Shown piece after piece: positions 25,546-34,690 of a DNA stretch of 64,000 nt. The notes under the pieces were generated by a model. The model was not told the DNA's origin. It was given only the letters and a program-made list of their open reading frames with translations, and ran no database searches. Source of the stretch: Martinezella rhizogenes (GTDB lineage: Bacteria; Pseudomonadota; Alphaproteobacteria; Rhizobiales; Rhizobiaceae); assembly GCF_000799715.1 (NCBI RefSeq), contig NZ_JUHG01000015.1:62001-126000 (forward strand), read 5' to 3'. Position 1 is the stretch's first letter; the number at the start of each line of letters is the position of its first letter. Made by a program: the position numbers and the translations under genes.

Positions 25546-27024
25546 ATGAGCATTATCCAGAAGATCACCTCCCAGATCAGCTTCGACATCGGCGCGGTGC
25601 CGACAAAGCTGTTCATTGGCGGCAAGTGGCGAGACGGCAGTACCGGTAAGCGGCTCGATGTCATCGATCCATCGACCGGATCCGTGATTGCGGCAGTCGC
25701 CGATGCGTCGATCGACGATGCGCTGGAGGCCGTCGCCGCCGCCTACAAGGCTTTGCCTGCATGGGCGGCGGCGCCGCCGCGCAAGCGATCGGAGATCCTT
25801 CGTCGCTGCTTCGAGCTGATGATCGAACGCAAGGACATGCTTGCCGAACTCATCAGTCTTGAGAACGGCAAGGCGCTTGGTGACGCCCATGGCGAGGTCG
25901 CCTATGCGGCCGAATTCTTCCGCTGGTTCTCCGAGGAGGCCGTTCGTCTGAACGGCGAGATATCGACGGCGCCCTCCGGCGCAAACAAGATCATCGTCCA
26001 GCATCAGCCGATCGGTGTTGCGGTTCTGGTGACGCCCTGGAATTTCCCGGCGGCCATGGCGACGCGAAAGATCGCACCGGCACTTGCGGCGGGCTGTACC
26101 TGCGTCCTTAAACCCGCAACCGAAACGCCGCTTACCGCCTACGCACTTGCCGAACTCTATGCCGAGGCGGGTGTTCCGGACGGCGTCGTCAACGTCATTA
26201 CGACGGAAAAATCAGGACCCGTGGTCAGCCAGATGCTGCATGATCGGCGTGTCCGCAAACTGTCGTTTACGGGCTCGACGGAGGTGGGTCGAAAGCTGCT
26301 GCACGAGGCGGCCGACACGGTAATCTCCTGCTCGATGGAGCTTGGCGGCAATGCGCCCTTCATCGTCTTTGACGACGCCGATCTCGATGCGGCAATCGAA
26401 GGCGCCATGGTCGCCAAGATGCGCAATGGCGGAGAGGCCTGCACGGCCGCCAACCGCTTCTATGTCCAGGACGGAATTATTGAGGCCTTCGCCAACAAAC
26501 TCGCCGAACGGATGGGCGCGATGACCGTGGGGCCAGGATATGCCAAGACCACCCAATGCGGTCCGGTCATCAACAAAAGTGCGCTTGAGCGCATCGGCGG
26601 TCTTGTTGCCGACGCAACCAGACGCGGTGCCAAGGTGTTGACGGGCGGCAAGCAGCTTGACGGCGACGGCTTCTATTTTCCGCCCACCGTTCTCACCGGC
26701 GTATCCGCGGAAGCGGCGATTACTGGCGAGGAAATCTTCGGTCCGGTCGCGGCGCTGACGCCCTTCAAGACGGAGGACGAGGTCATCGCGGCCGCCAACG
26801 ACACCGAATTCGGGCTGATCTCCTATGTCTACACCCGCGATCTCGCACGCGGGTTGCGTGTTTCTGAAAAGCTTGAGGCCGGAATGGTCGGGCTCAACCG
26901 TGGTCTGGTGTCCGATCCGGCCGCTCCGTTCGGAGGTGTCAAGCAGAGCGGTCTCGGACGAGAGGGTGCTCATCACGGAATATTGGAGTTTTCGGAGACC
27001 AAATACATTGCCGTCACCTGGTGA
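25546..27024 (+). CDS. NAD(P)-dependent aldehyde dehydrogenase, succinate-semialdehyde type
   Basis: A 492-residue ALDH with GabD-like traits: TPWNFPAAMATRKIAPALAA (about 163-182), FTGSTEVGRKLL, the general base Glu in MELGGNAPF (about 262-270), and the catalytic Cys in GEACTAANRF (about 296-305). ATG 25546 lies four bases after the Fe-ADH stop. It would oxidise the semialdehyde produced upstream, feeding succinate or a related dicarboxylate into the TCA cycle. A second, more diverged succinate-semialdehyde-type gene lies at 42787-44178 in a different setting. Confidence 0.9.
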   Translation: MSIIQKITSQISFDIGAVPTKLFIGGKWRDGSTGKRLDVIDPSTGSVIAAVADASIDDALEAVAAAYKALPAWAAAPPRKRSEILRRCFELMIERKDMLAELISLENGKALGDAHGEVAYAAEFFRWFSEEAVRLNGEISTAPSGANKIIVQHQPIGVAVLVTPWNFPAAMATRKIAPALAAGCTCVLKPATETPLTAYALAELYAEAGVPDGVVNVITTEKSGPVVSQMLHDRRVRKLSFTGSTEVGRKLLHEAADTVISCSMELGGNAPFIVFDDADLDAAIEGAMVAKMRNGGEACTAANRFYVQDGIIEAFANKLAERMGAMTVGPGYAKTTQCGPVINKSALERIGGLVADATRRGAKVLTGGKQLDGDGFYFPPTVLTGVSAEAAITGEEIFGPVAALTPFKTEDEVIAAANDTEFGLISYVYTRDLARGLRVSEKLEAGMVGLNRGLVSDPAAPFGGVKQSGLGREGAHHGILEFSETKYIAVTW

Positions 27025-27048
27025 CATCTGAATTGGGAGGAATACGCA

Positions 27049-28161
27049 TTGAAGATCACCAAAATTGAGCCATTCCAGCTTTCACTGGGTGATGGCCCAA
27101 ATGGCGCAAAGAGCGCCTTCGTCCGCATCGAGGCCGAAGACGGGGAGTTCGGCCTTGGAGAAGCCTCGCCGATGCAGGGCGGCTACGCCTCACTCGTCGT
27201 CATCGCTCGGGACATGGCGCCGTTCCTGATCGGCAAGGATGTGCTCGATCATGGCGTGCTTCTTGACGAACTCTTCCATCGCTGTGTGAAGCTTGGTCCG
27301 GAGGGGATTGCGACGGCAGCGCTTGCGGCACTCGATATCGCGCTTTGGGACCTGAAAGGCAAACTGTTCAAGCAGCCGGTCTACAAGCTCCTGGGCGGTG
27401 CATGGAAGACCAGCCTCACCTGCTATTCGTCCGTCGGTGGCAACGCAGCCCGGACTGTCGATGAGGTCGTGCGCGTCGTCGAGCGGCGTGTTGCGAAGGA
27501 AAATCCGGCGGCGGTCAAGATCCGCTGGGATGGCGATCGCAGCCGTCAGGACGTCGATATTCTCGGTGATATCGCCAAGGCGAAGGCGGTGCGAAAGCTC
27601 CTCGGCGACGACTTCGTGCTCGGTTTCGATGCCAATAATGGCTATTCGGTCGGCGGCGCCATGCGTGTCGGGCGCGCACTGGAAGAGCTCGGCTACACTT
27701 GGTTCGAGGAGCCGGTTCAGCACTATAATGTGCGCGCCATGGGAGAGGTGGCGCAGCGTCTCGACATCACGGTTTCGGCCGGCGAGCAGACCTATACCTT
27801 GCAGGCTCTTCGCGATCTTATCGACGCGGGCGTGAGAATGGTGCAGCCCGACATCATCAAGATGGGTGGGATCACCGGAATGATGAAATGCGTAGCACTT
27901 GCGCAGGCGGCCGGCGTCGAGCTCGTGCCGCATCAGACCCAGCCAACGGTCGGTCATCTCGCAAATATTCATGTGCTCAGCACCATCATGCATTTGGCCA
28001 AGCCCGTCGAGCTGGCGGACAATTGGGAAAGAGGTGCGTCCGTGTTCGTCAATCCGTCCGAGCCCAGGAACGGGCGGTTCGAACTACCGACGGCGCCGGG
28101 CCTCGGCATGGTGTTTGACACCGCCGAAATGGAGAGCCGCAGGATCGCGGTCCAGTTCTGA
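27049..28161 (+). CDS. Mandelate racemase/muconate lactonizing enzyme-family protein
   Basis: A 370-residue enolase-superfamily enzyme. The capping domain is about 1-125 and the barrel follows. Acid/base and metal residues appear as KIR (VKIRWDG, about 161-167), Asp in GFDANNGY, Glu in FEEPVQ, Glu in SAGEQ, and a C-terminal His in PHQTQP. The last residue points to the mandelate-racemase subgroup, which contains acid-sugar dehydratases and racemases. The TTG start at 27049 follows GGGAGGAA. It probably dehydrates or epimerises the imported compound. The specificity motif does not identify a known substrate to me. Confidence 0.87.
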   Translation: MKITKIEPFQLSLGDGPNGAKSAFVRIEAEDGEFGLGEASPMQGGYASLVVIARDMAPFLIGKDVLDHGVLLDELFHRCVKLGPEGIATAALAALDIALWDLKGKLFKQPVYKLLGGAWKTSLTCYSSVGGNAARTVDEVVRVVERRVAKENPAAVKIRWDGDRSRQDVDILGDIAKAKAVRKLLGDDFVLGFDANNGYSVGGAMRVGRALEELGYTWFEEPVQHYNVRAMGEVAQRLDITVSAGEQTYTLQALRDLIDAGVRMVQPDIIKMGGITGMMKCVALAQAAGVELVPHQTQPTVGHLANIHVLSTIMHLAKPVELADNWERGASVFVNPSEPRNGRFELPTAPGLGMVFDTAEMESRRIAVQF

Positions 28162-28194
28162 CGTCTAACTACAAAACCTTTGGGAGGAGGGAAT

Positions 28195-29811
28195 ATGAGC
28201 GTTTCACGCAGAGAATTTTTGGTTCAATCCGGACTGGCGACAGCGACCATGGCTGTTGGATCGAACCTCGGATTCGCCCCGGCGCAAGCCGCGGATAATG
28301 ACACGATTACCATCGCGCTTGCCTCGCGCGCGCCGGTCGGTCTCAACCCCCAGCAGACCGGCCTCAACGGTGGCGACAACTGGGCGGTCAACCAGATCTA
28401 CGACACGCTCGTCAAGCCGCCGGAAGGCCGCTGGGCCGTCAAGCCGGACGAGTTTTTGCCAAGTATCGCCGAAAGCTGGGAGTCCTCCCACGACGCAAAG
28501 ACCTGGACCTACAAGATCCGCAACGGCGTCAAATTTCACAAAGGCCACGGCGAGGTTACCGCAGACGACGTCGTCTTTACCTTCGGGCGGCAAATCGATC
28601 CGAAACTGGTGACCTCGAACAAAGTGTTCTACGCAAACATTGCGACCTGCGAGGCCGTCGATCCGATGACGGTTCGTTTCACGCTCAAGAACCCCGACCC
28701 CTTGTTCAACGGCAGCTGCGCCTCCACGCTCAGCGTGTCGATCCTGTCCAGAAAGGCATTTGAGGAAAAGGGCGAGGGCTTCAATACAGATCCGGTCGGC
28801 ACCGGGCCCTACCAATTACAATCCTTCAGCCCAACCAATGGCCTGCATCTTGTTGCCTTCCCGGACCATTTTGATGGATCGCCGGCGACAGCCAATCTTC
28901 GCATTACCTTCATTGCCGATACGACAGCGCGGACCCTTGCATTCGCTTCGGGCCAAGTCGACATGGTCGAGGGCGTGCGATCACCCGGCTGGATCAACGC
29001 TATGAAGCAGCGTTCGCCAACCACGATCTTCGACGCGACGGCGCCAGGCAGTCACAACACGCTGAACATCAATCTGACCCGCAAGCCGCTCGATAACCTG
29101 AAGGTACGACAGGCGATCCGCTACGGCATCGACAATGCCCAGATCGCGGCCGCCTTCCAGGGCATTGCAAGCCCGATGGTCGGCGTCATCGCCTCGCAGT
29201 TCGCGGGCTCTGTCAAGATAGAGGACCTGCCACCGGAGCTGCAGTACAAGCCAGACCCCGAGAAGGCGAAGGCGCTGCTGGCGGAGGCCGGCTTTCCGAG
29301 TGGTGTCACCATTCCCTGCTTCGTCAGCCAGCGCGAAGACTATGCCTCGATCATGCTGATGGTGCAGGAGCAGTTGCGTGCATCCAACATCAATCTCGAT
29401 CTGAAAATCATCGATCACACCACGTTTCACTCCGACAATCGCCAGGACAAGAACGCGCTTCCGCTTCTCTCATCAAGCTATCCGCCGGTGCCGACACTGA
29501 CGCTGTCGTCGCAGTTGGCAGCGTCCGCCGAAGTCAAGGCCGATGGCAAGGGGCAGGGCAACTTCAGCCATTACGGCGTCGCTATTCCCGGCATCGATGA
29601 CCTTCTCGCCAAAGCGCAGGCCGAGCCTGACTTCGACAAGCGCATTGCCATCATCCAGGAAGCCGAAAAGAAGGTCCTCACCGACCTGCCGCTGCTTGGC
29701 GTCATCGCACTCTCCTACGTGGTCGCGAGAAACCCGCGCATCGATATCGGCTATAAGGTCGAATCCGGTCCGGCCTATTGGTCGCTCGCAAAAGCCAAGC
29801 GCGTAGCCTGA
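28195..29811 (+). CDS. Oligopeptide-type ABC substrate-binding protein with Tat signal
   Basis: A 538-residue family-5 (DppA/OppA-like) binding protein. The N-terminus carries a twin-arginine motif SRREFL (residues 4-9), a hydrophobic stretch and an APAQA cleavage region, so export is probably folded, via Tat. The body has the family signature KTWTYKIRNGVKFHKGHGEV (about 101-120). GGGAGGAGG precedes ATG 28195. Members of this family also bind sugars, opines and metal chelates, so peptide import should not be assumed. It is followed by its two permeases and the fused ATPase. Confidence 0.88.
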   Translation: MSVSRREFLVQSGLATATMAVGSNLGFAPAQAADNDTITIALASRAPVGLNPQQTGLNGGDNWAVNQIYDTLVKPPEGRWAVKPDEFLPSIAESWESSHDAKTWTYKIRNGVKFHKGHGEVTADDVVFTFGRQIDPKLVTSNKVFYANIATCEAVDPMTVRFTLKNPDPLFNGSCASTLSVSILSRKAFEEKGEGFNTDPVGTGPYQLQSFSPTNGLHLVAFPDHFDGSPATANLRITFIADTTARTLAFASGQVDMVEGVRSPGWINAMKQRSPTTIFDATAPGSHNTLNINLTRKPLDNLKVRQAIRYGIDNAQIAAAFQGIASPMVGVIASQFAGSVKIEDLPPELQYKPDPEKAKALLAEAGFPSGVTIPCFVSQREDYASIMLMVQEQLRASNINLDLKIIDHTTFHSDNRQDKNALPLLSSSYPPVPTLTLSSQLAASAEVKADGKGQGNFSHYGVAIPGIDDLLAKAQAEPDFDKRIAIIQEAEKKVLTDLPLLGVIALSYVVARNPRIDIGYKVESGPAYWSLAKAKRVA

Positions 29812-29823
29812 GCGGAGATCATC

Positions 29824-30756
29824 ATGCCTGGTATTATTTCCGTCAAACTACTCGATGCCATACCGACAATCTTTCTGGTCCTGACGCTTGTCTTTGTAGC
29901 CTTGAGAATATTGCCCGGTGATCCAGCGCTTGTGGCGCTCGGCGACTATGCAACGCCAGAGCAACTTGCGCTCTTCCGGTCGCAGACAGGTCTCGATGCC
30001 CCGATCTGGCAGCAGTATCTTTCATTCCTGTGGGACATGATCCGCCTGAATTTCGGGTCGTCCCTGATGCAGCATAGGCCGGTGGCCGACATCATCGCCG
30101 AGAACCTCCCCTATACGATCGAGCTCACGATCTTTGCGACGCTGATCGGCGTCGTCTTCGGCCTGCCATTTGGGGTCATGGCCGCGGTCAAGCGTAATCG
30201 CTTGCCCGATTCCGGCATGCGGATCTTCTCCCTCATCGGCTACGCCATTCCGGACTTCTATTTGGGCGCGCTGCTTCTGATCGCCTTTTCGCTCAATCTC
30301 GGCTGGTTTCCGATCAATGGAGGCGGGGAGGGGTTCATCGATCGCCTCTACCATCTGGTGCTTCCGGCCCTGACACTCGCCATGGTCAAGATCGCCTTTC
30401 TCGGCCGTCTGACGCGCACTTCTTTGCTCGAGGTCCTGTCGAAAGATTATATGCGCACCGCCAAGGCGAAGGGCGTGTCCAGACGCAACATCATCTACAA
30501 GCACGGATTGCGCAATGCACTTTTGCCCGTCGTGACAGGCCTTGGCCTTAGTCTGCTTTCGACGCTTTCCGGTTCCGTCGCGATCGAGCTGGTGTTTAAC
30601 CGGCCCGGTATCGGCGAGACGCTGATCAGCGCGATCGCGACCCGCGACTATCCGCTGATCCAGGGGGGTGTCGTCGTCTTCGCCTTATCGGTCGTCCTGA
30701 TCAATCTCCTCGTCGACGTCATCTACACGCTCGTCGACCCGCGTATCAGGGGATAA
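29824..30756 (+). CDS. Oligopeptide-type ABC permease, DppB type
   Basis: A 310-residue inner-membrane permease with about six membrane segments and the DppB-type EAA loop (YMRTAKAKGVSRRNIIYKHG, about 213-232). The GDPA motif in RILPGDPALVALG near residue 35 is typical of the N-terminal periplasmic loop. It starts 12 bases after the binding-protein stop and is followed after 5 bases by its partner. Confidence 0.9.
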   Translation: MPGIISVKLLDAIPTIFLVLTLVFVALRILPGDPALVALGDYATPEQLALFRSQTGLDAPIWQQYLSFLWDMIRLNFGSSLMQHRPVADIIAENLPYTIELTIFATLIGVVFGLPFGVMAAVKRNRLPDSGMRIFSLIGYAIPDFYLGALLLIAFSLNLGWFPINGGGEGFIDRLYHLVLPALTLAMVKIAFLGRLTRTSLLEVLSKDYMRTAKAKGVSRRNIIYKHGLRNALLPVVTGLGLSLLSTLSGSVAIELVFNRPGIGETLISAIATRDYPLIQGGVVVFALSVVLINLLVDVIYTLVDPRIRG

Positions 30757-30761
30757 GAAAC

Positions 30762-31640
30762 ATGGCTCTTGCTGACAATACACCTGTAGTCGTTCTCGAG
30801 ACGAGCTATCTCGAGATTATCCGGCGCGCAATTTTCTCCAAACCATCAACGATCTGGGCTTCGCTTGTGATTGTGCTGTTCTGTGCGGTTGCTATCTTGG
30901 CGCCTTTGGTCGCACCTTACGATCCGTTGAAGCAGAGCTATTTTGCGATCGGCGCCTATCCCTCCTGGCAATATTGGTTGGGGACCGATCAGTTCGGTCG
31001 GGATGTCCTTTCGCGACTGATCTACGGCTCGCGCAATTCTCTGACTTTTGGTCTGCTCGCCCCAGCGCTTGCGGCGGTGATCGGAACAACTCTTGGAGTC
31101 ATGGCCGGCTATTTCGGAGGCGTCACCGATCGCATCATTACCCGGCTCATCGATCTGCTGATGGCCTTTCCCGAACTTCTGCTCGCCATCATCATCTCCG
31201 CAGCCCTTGGCGGCGGCTTCTGGAATCTGCTCGGGGTGCTGACCATCGCATTCGTGCCCGGATTTGCCCGGGTGTCTCGCGCCTCGACACTTTCGATCAA
31301 GCAGGAGCCCTATATCGAATCCGCGATCGCGATTGGTGTGAAGACGCCGGTCATTCTGCTGCGGCATATCCTGCCGAACATCGCGGCGCCAATTGTCCTT
31401 TTGCTGACGCTCTGGATTGCATCCGCCATCCGGCTGGAGGCGGCTTTAAGTTTCCTCGGTATTGGAACGCAGCCGCCGCAGGCAAGCTGGGGCAACATCA
31501 TTCGCGATGGGCTCAGCAACGTTTTCGGCTCTCCATGGTCGGTTATCGGCGCAGGTTTGGCCATCACCGTCGTGGTTCTGGCATTCAACGTGATCGGGGA
31601 TTCCGTGCGTGACGCGCTCGATCCGGAAGCGGCCGAATGA
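30762..31640 (+). CDS. Oligopeptide-type ABC permease, DppC type
   Basis: A 292-residue permease. It has the conserved LGTDQFGRDVLSRLIYGSRN segment after the first membrane span (about 71-90) and an EAA-like loop (EPYIESAIAIGVKTPVILLR, about 182-201). About six membrane spans are visible. The stop overlaps the start of the fused ATPase gene (ATGATG, 31637-31642), which suggests coupled translation. Confidence 0.9.
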   Translation: MALADNTPVVVLETSYLEIIRRAIFSKPSTIWASLVIVLFCAVAILAPLVAPYDPLKQSYFAIGAYPSWQYWLGTDQFGRDVLSRLIYGSRNSLTFGLLAPALAAVIGTTLGVMAGYFGGVTDRIITRLIDLLMAFPELLLAIIISAALGGGFWNLLGVLTIAFVPGFARVSRASTLSIKQEPYIESAIAIGVKTPVILLRHILPNIAAPIVLLLTLWIASAIRLEAALSFLGIGTQPPQASWGNIIRDGLSNVFGSPWSVIGAGLAITVVVLAFNVIGDSVRDALDPEAAE

Positions 31641-33601
31641 TGGCAGAGGGTATTGAGAGGCAGGAAATGGTGAGCACGATGACTGTACCGGAGGCCCATA
31701 TGCTCCAATCCAATGGTGGAATCAATGTCGACGCGGAGCCTGTTCTTGCCGTGGAGAAGCTAAGAACGTCTTTTTTGACCGCCAACGGCTGGAGCGAGGT
31801 CGTCAAGGGCGTCTCATTCGAGGTTCGCGCCGGCGAGACGGTCGCGATCGTCGGCGAGTCTGGATCAGGCAAGAGCGTGACGGCCTTTTCCATCATGCGG
31901 CTGCTGTCGGAGGAAAAGGCAAGAATAGAAGGATCAGTGCGCTTCAACGGAAGAGAGCTTCTCTCTCTGTCCGAGAACGAAATGCGACGCGTACGTGGCA
32001 ACGCCATTTCGATGATCTTCCAGGAGGCAATGACAAGTCTCAATCCTGTCTTCACAATCGGACAGCAGATTGTCGAAGCGCTGACTATTCATCGCTCTCT
32101 CACAGGCGCTGAAGCCCAGGCCGAAGCGATCAGGCTTCTGGATCGCGTCAAGATTCCGGCCGCAGCTAAGCGTTTCAACGACTACCCGCATAATTTCTCC
32201 GGTGGTATGCGCCAACGCGCGATGATTGCGATGGCGCTCGCCTGCCGGCCAAAGCTTTTGATTGCCGATGAGCCGACCACCGCGCTCGACGTCACGATCC
32301 AGGCAGAAATCCTGAGCCTTATCAAAGAGCTGCAGGACGAAGAACGGATGGCCGTCATGTTCATCACCCATGATATGGGCGTGGTGGCGGAAATAGCCGA
32401 ACGCACCGTGGTCATGCTTCGCGGAGAGGCAATTGAGACCGGGACGACGGAGACGATCTTCCGCAACGCGAGGCATCCCTATACGCGCGCGCTCCTCCAT
32501 GCGGTTCCATTGCTTGGTTCGATGAACGGTGAAAGGGCACCCAAACCCTTTTTGATCATCGATCCACAGACGGGCGAAGCACAGACTTCACCTCCCGAGG
32601 CAAACAATGCCGGCGCCCCGGGCGCTACCGTTCTCGCAGTCAAGAACCTGACGACGCGGTTCGACATTCGCTCAGGCTTTTTTGGCAGGGTATCGAACCG
32701 CATTCATGCCGTGGAAAATGTTTCCTTCGAGTTGCGGGACGGTGAAACCCTGTCGCTGGTCGGCGAATCCGGCTGCGGTAAGTCGACGCTCGGACGGTCG
32801 ATCATGCGTTTGGTCGAACCGAAGGGCGGTTCCGTGCATATTTTAGGCGAGGACATCACGACAATGTCCGCAGATCGGTTGCGTGCGGCACGGCGCAACA
32901 TTCAGATGATTTTTCAGGACCCGTTTGCCAGCCTCAGCCCGCGCCGGACGGTTGGACAGGCGATTGCCGAACCCTTTCTCACCCATGGCCTCGGGACAAG
33001 AGCCGACGCAGAGCGCAAGGTGGCAGAATTGCTTGAAAAAGTGGGGCTGCAGCCATCCATGGCAAGCCGTCTGCCACATCAGTTCTCCGGTGGCCAGCGG
33101 CAGCGCATCTGTATTGCCCGTGCGCTTGCGCTTGCACCAAAGATCATCGTCGCGGATGAATCCGTCTCGGCATTGGACGTCTCCATCAAGGCTCAGGTGA
33201 TCAACCTGATGATGGAGCTTCAAGCGAGCCTCGGACTTTCCTATGTCTTCATCTCGCACGATATGGCTGTCGTTGAGCGCATCAGCCATCGCGTTGCCGT
33301 TCTATATCTCGGAGAGATTGTGGAGATCGGATCACGCGAAGAGATCTTTGCCAATCCACAGCACTCCTACACCAAGCGACTCCTTGAAGCCGTTCCCCTG
33401 CCCGAACCAGAACGGCGCTTGAATAAGCGCCCGCTCACCTCCCATGAGATCAAGAACCCGATACGCCCCGCGGATTATGCTCCTCCGACACGAAAGTATC
33501 GCCGCTTGTCGGATACGCATTGTGTCATGGTGCGAGCAGAGCAATTCGTCGATGACCGAGGGTTTCCGTCTTTGGTCGGCCATGCTGACCAATCGGGATA
33601 A
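31637..33601 (+). CDS. Fused oligopeptide-type ABC ATPase (DppD-DppF-like, two NBDs)
   Basis: A 654-residue protein with two complete nucleotide-binding domains. NBD1 has Walker A GESGSGKS (about 74-81), signature NFSGGMRQRA and Walker B LLIADEPTTALD. NBD2 has GESGCGKST (about 376-384), QFSGGQRQRI and IIVADESVSALD. Each carries the oligopeptide-type C-terminal extension (HPYTRALLHAVP and HSYTKRLLEAVP). GsiA of the glutathione importer has the same fused design. It closes the operon and supplies both ATPase halves for the DppB/DppC-type channel. Confidence 0.92.
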   Translation: MMAEGIERQEMVSTMTVPEAHMLQSNGGINVDAEPVLAVEKLRTSFLTANGWSEVVKGVSFEVRAGETVAIVGESGSGKSVTAFSIMRLLSEEKARIEGSVRFNGRELLSLSENEMRRVRGNAISMIFQEAMTSLNPVFTIGQQIVEALTIHRSLTGAEAQAEAIRLLDRVKIPAAAKRFNDYPHNFSGGMRQRAMIAMALACRPKLLIADEPTTALDVTIQAEILSLIKELQDEERMAVMFITHDMGVVAEIAERTVVMLRGEAIETGTTETIFRNARHPYTRALLHAVPLLGSMNGERAPKPFLIIDPQTGEAQTSPPEANNAGAPGATVLAVKNLTTRFDIRSGFFGRVSNRIHAVENVSFELRDGETLSLVGESGCGKSTLGRSIMRLVEPKGGSVHILGEDITTMSADRLRAARRNIQMIFQDPFASLSPRRTVGQAIAEPFLTHGLGTRADAERKVAELLEKVGLQPSMASRLPHQFSGGQRQRICIARALALAPKIIVADESVSALDVSIKAQVINLMMELQASLGLSYVFISHDMAVVERISHRVAVLYLGEIVEIGSREEIFANPQHSYTKRLLEAVPLPEPERRLNKRPLTSHEIKNPIRPADYAPPTRKYRRLSDTHCVMVRAEQFVDDRGFPSLVGHADQSG

Positions 33602-33652
33602 TGAGGCTCACGTGAAAGTTCCATAATTTTTCGTTACGCCTTAAACCTCTTG

Positions 33653-33677
33653 TTTTCAGTGCTTTAGTAGCTGAAAA
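33653..33677. terminator. Hairpin after the ABC operon
   Basis: TTTTCAG (33653-33659) and CTGAAAA (33671-33677) pair across an 11-base loop, about 50 bases after the fused ATPase stop. The stem is A/T-rich with no clean U-tract, so this is a weak terminator candidate. Confidence 0.3.
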
Positions 33678-33747
33678 TGTGCGGGGCCATCGGTTCACAT
33701 CCCTTCAAGACCAGCCATTTGCCGTCGTCGTCGGAAAGCTAGTCGGT

Positions 33748-33888
33748 TCAACGAAATGACGGGATTGGAAGTTCAAAACAGCTCAAGGCGTCTGTGTTCT
33801 TTCGCACCGTGAGGGTCGCGACCAGAGAGACATTATTTCTCGAAGTCTTCCGGGTTCGTTGCACGACGGCGCACTCAAGCTCTGACAT
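33748..33888 (-). CDS. Small hypothetical ORF downstream of the J-domain gene
   Basis: The minus-strand frame ending at TGA 33748-33750 is open back to about 33975, and its first ATG is at 33888, giving 46 residues. The whole open stretch reads like protein (for example FYHRVTCKLQFLEGPDGTRL before the ATG). If the real start lies upstream as a CTG or ATT codon, the product would be about 75 residues and would overlap the J-domain gene end. I do not recognise it. It is the only possible gene in 33602-33953. Confidence 0.3.
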   Translation of the reverse strand: MSELECAVVQRTRKTSRNNVSLVATLTVRKNTDALSCFELPIPSFR

Positions 33889-33953
33889 CAGGCGGGTGCC
33901 ATCCGGTCCCTCAAGGAACTGCAGCTTGCACGTAACCCGATGGTAGAAACCTT

Positions 33954-34562
33954 TCAGCAGAATCCGTTCAGCTTGAGGATCTTATGCGCTTCGATCGATG
34001 CTCGAAGCTCGTCCTCGGACGTGCGGTCGCCTTGGTTGGCATCCGGATGGTGCATTTTGAGCCTTTCCTTATAGCGGCTTTTGATGTCCTCCGGCGTCGC
34101 ATCCGGTGAAAGACCGAGTGTCTCAAATGCCTTGGCTTCCAGAACCTTGAGTTTGCGCATCTGCAAATCGGCCTTTTGCGCCTTGCGCTGCGCGGCGGTT
34201 TTGCGGGCATTCAATGCTTGTGCTGAACCGGAACGGATAGTGGACGGCATCGGTATTTCGGGAGCCTGATTAACGGTGGTCCCCCAGGTCGGACGGCCGC
34301 CTACGGCTGCTTCCCTCTGATAGCGGGCAATGTCCTTGTCAGATTGATCCGCCGCGAAATTGTACCCCTTATTATATTCCTTCACGTGTTCAAGACAGAA
34401 GAACAGATACAGGCCCTCCGCATCCCGCCCTACCGGGGCGCGATGCGGACCATTCTTTTCGCAGCCGTCCCATTGGCATCTGGGACCGGTGGGTTCGCTT
34501 TGCGGAGCAGGCCTCTTGCGAGTTGATTTAAGGCCAACGAATATCTTCGAATCAAGCGTCAT
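33954..34562 (-). CDS. J-domain (DnaJ-like) protein with N-terminal Cys motif
   Basis: A 202-residue protein. The C-terminal part (about 144-198) is a J-domain: AFETLGLSPDATPEDIKSRY, then the HPD motif at His172-Asp174 within KMHHPDANQGD. This motif stimulates Hsp70 ATPase. The N-terminal part has Cys29, Cys34, Cys56 and His59 (RCQWDGC ... FFCLEH), a possible zinc site. The middle is a charged helix. It has no DnaJ central zinc fingers, so it is a class C co-chaperone. ATG 34562 (MTLDSKIF) resembles the start of rhizobial homologues as I recall them; an ATG at 34589 is the alternative. Confidence 0.75.
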   Translation of the reverse strand: MTLDSKIFVGLKSTRKRPAPQSEPTGPRCQWDGCEKNGPHRAPVGRDAEGLYLFFCLEHVKEYNKGYNFAADQSDKDIARYQREAAVGGRPTWGTTVNQAPEIPMPSTIRSGSAQALNARKTAAQRKAQKADLQMRKLKVLEAKAFETLGLSPDATPEDIKSRYKERLKMHHPDANQGDRTSEDELRASIEAHKILKLNGFC

Positions 34563-34690
34563 GGCACCTATATGGCCGCAGCGCTTCATCTCGGCAAGAA
34601 ATAGCGAACTGGCTGTTAACGGATTGCAGGAAATCTGCGGATATTCCAGCCAGTTCACCAACCACCTGAAGTGCGAATGACATGGTCACG

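Noticed and set aside
24681..25664. Minus-strand frame of 327 codons opposite the Fe-ADH gene
   Set aside because: Shadow of a strongly supported dehydrogenase, with no start signal or family features.
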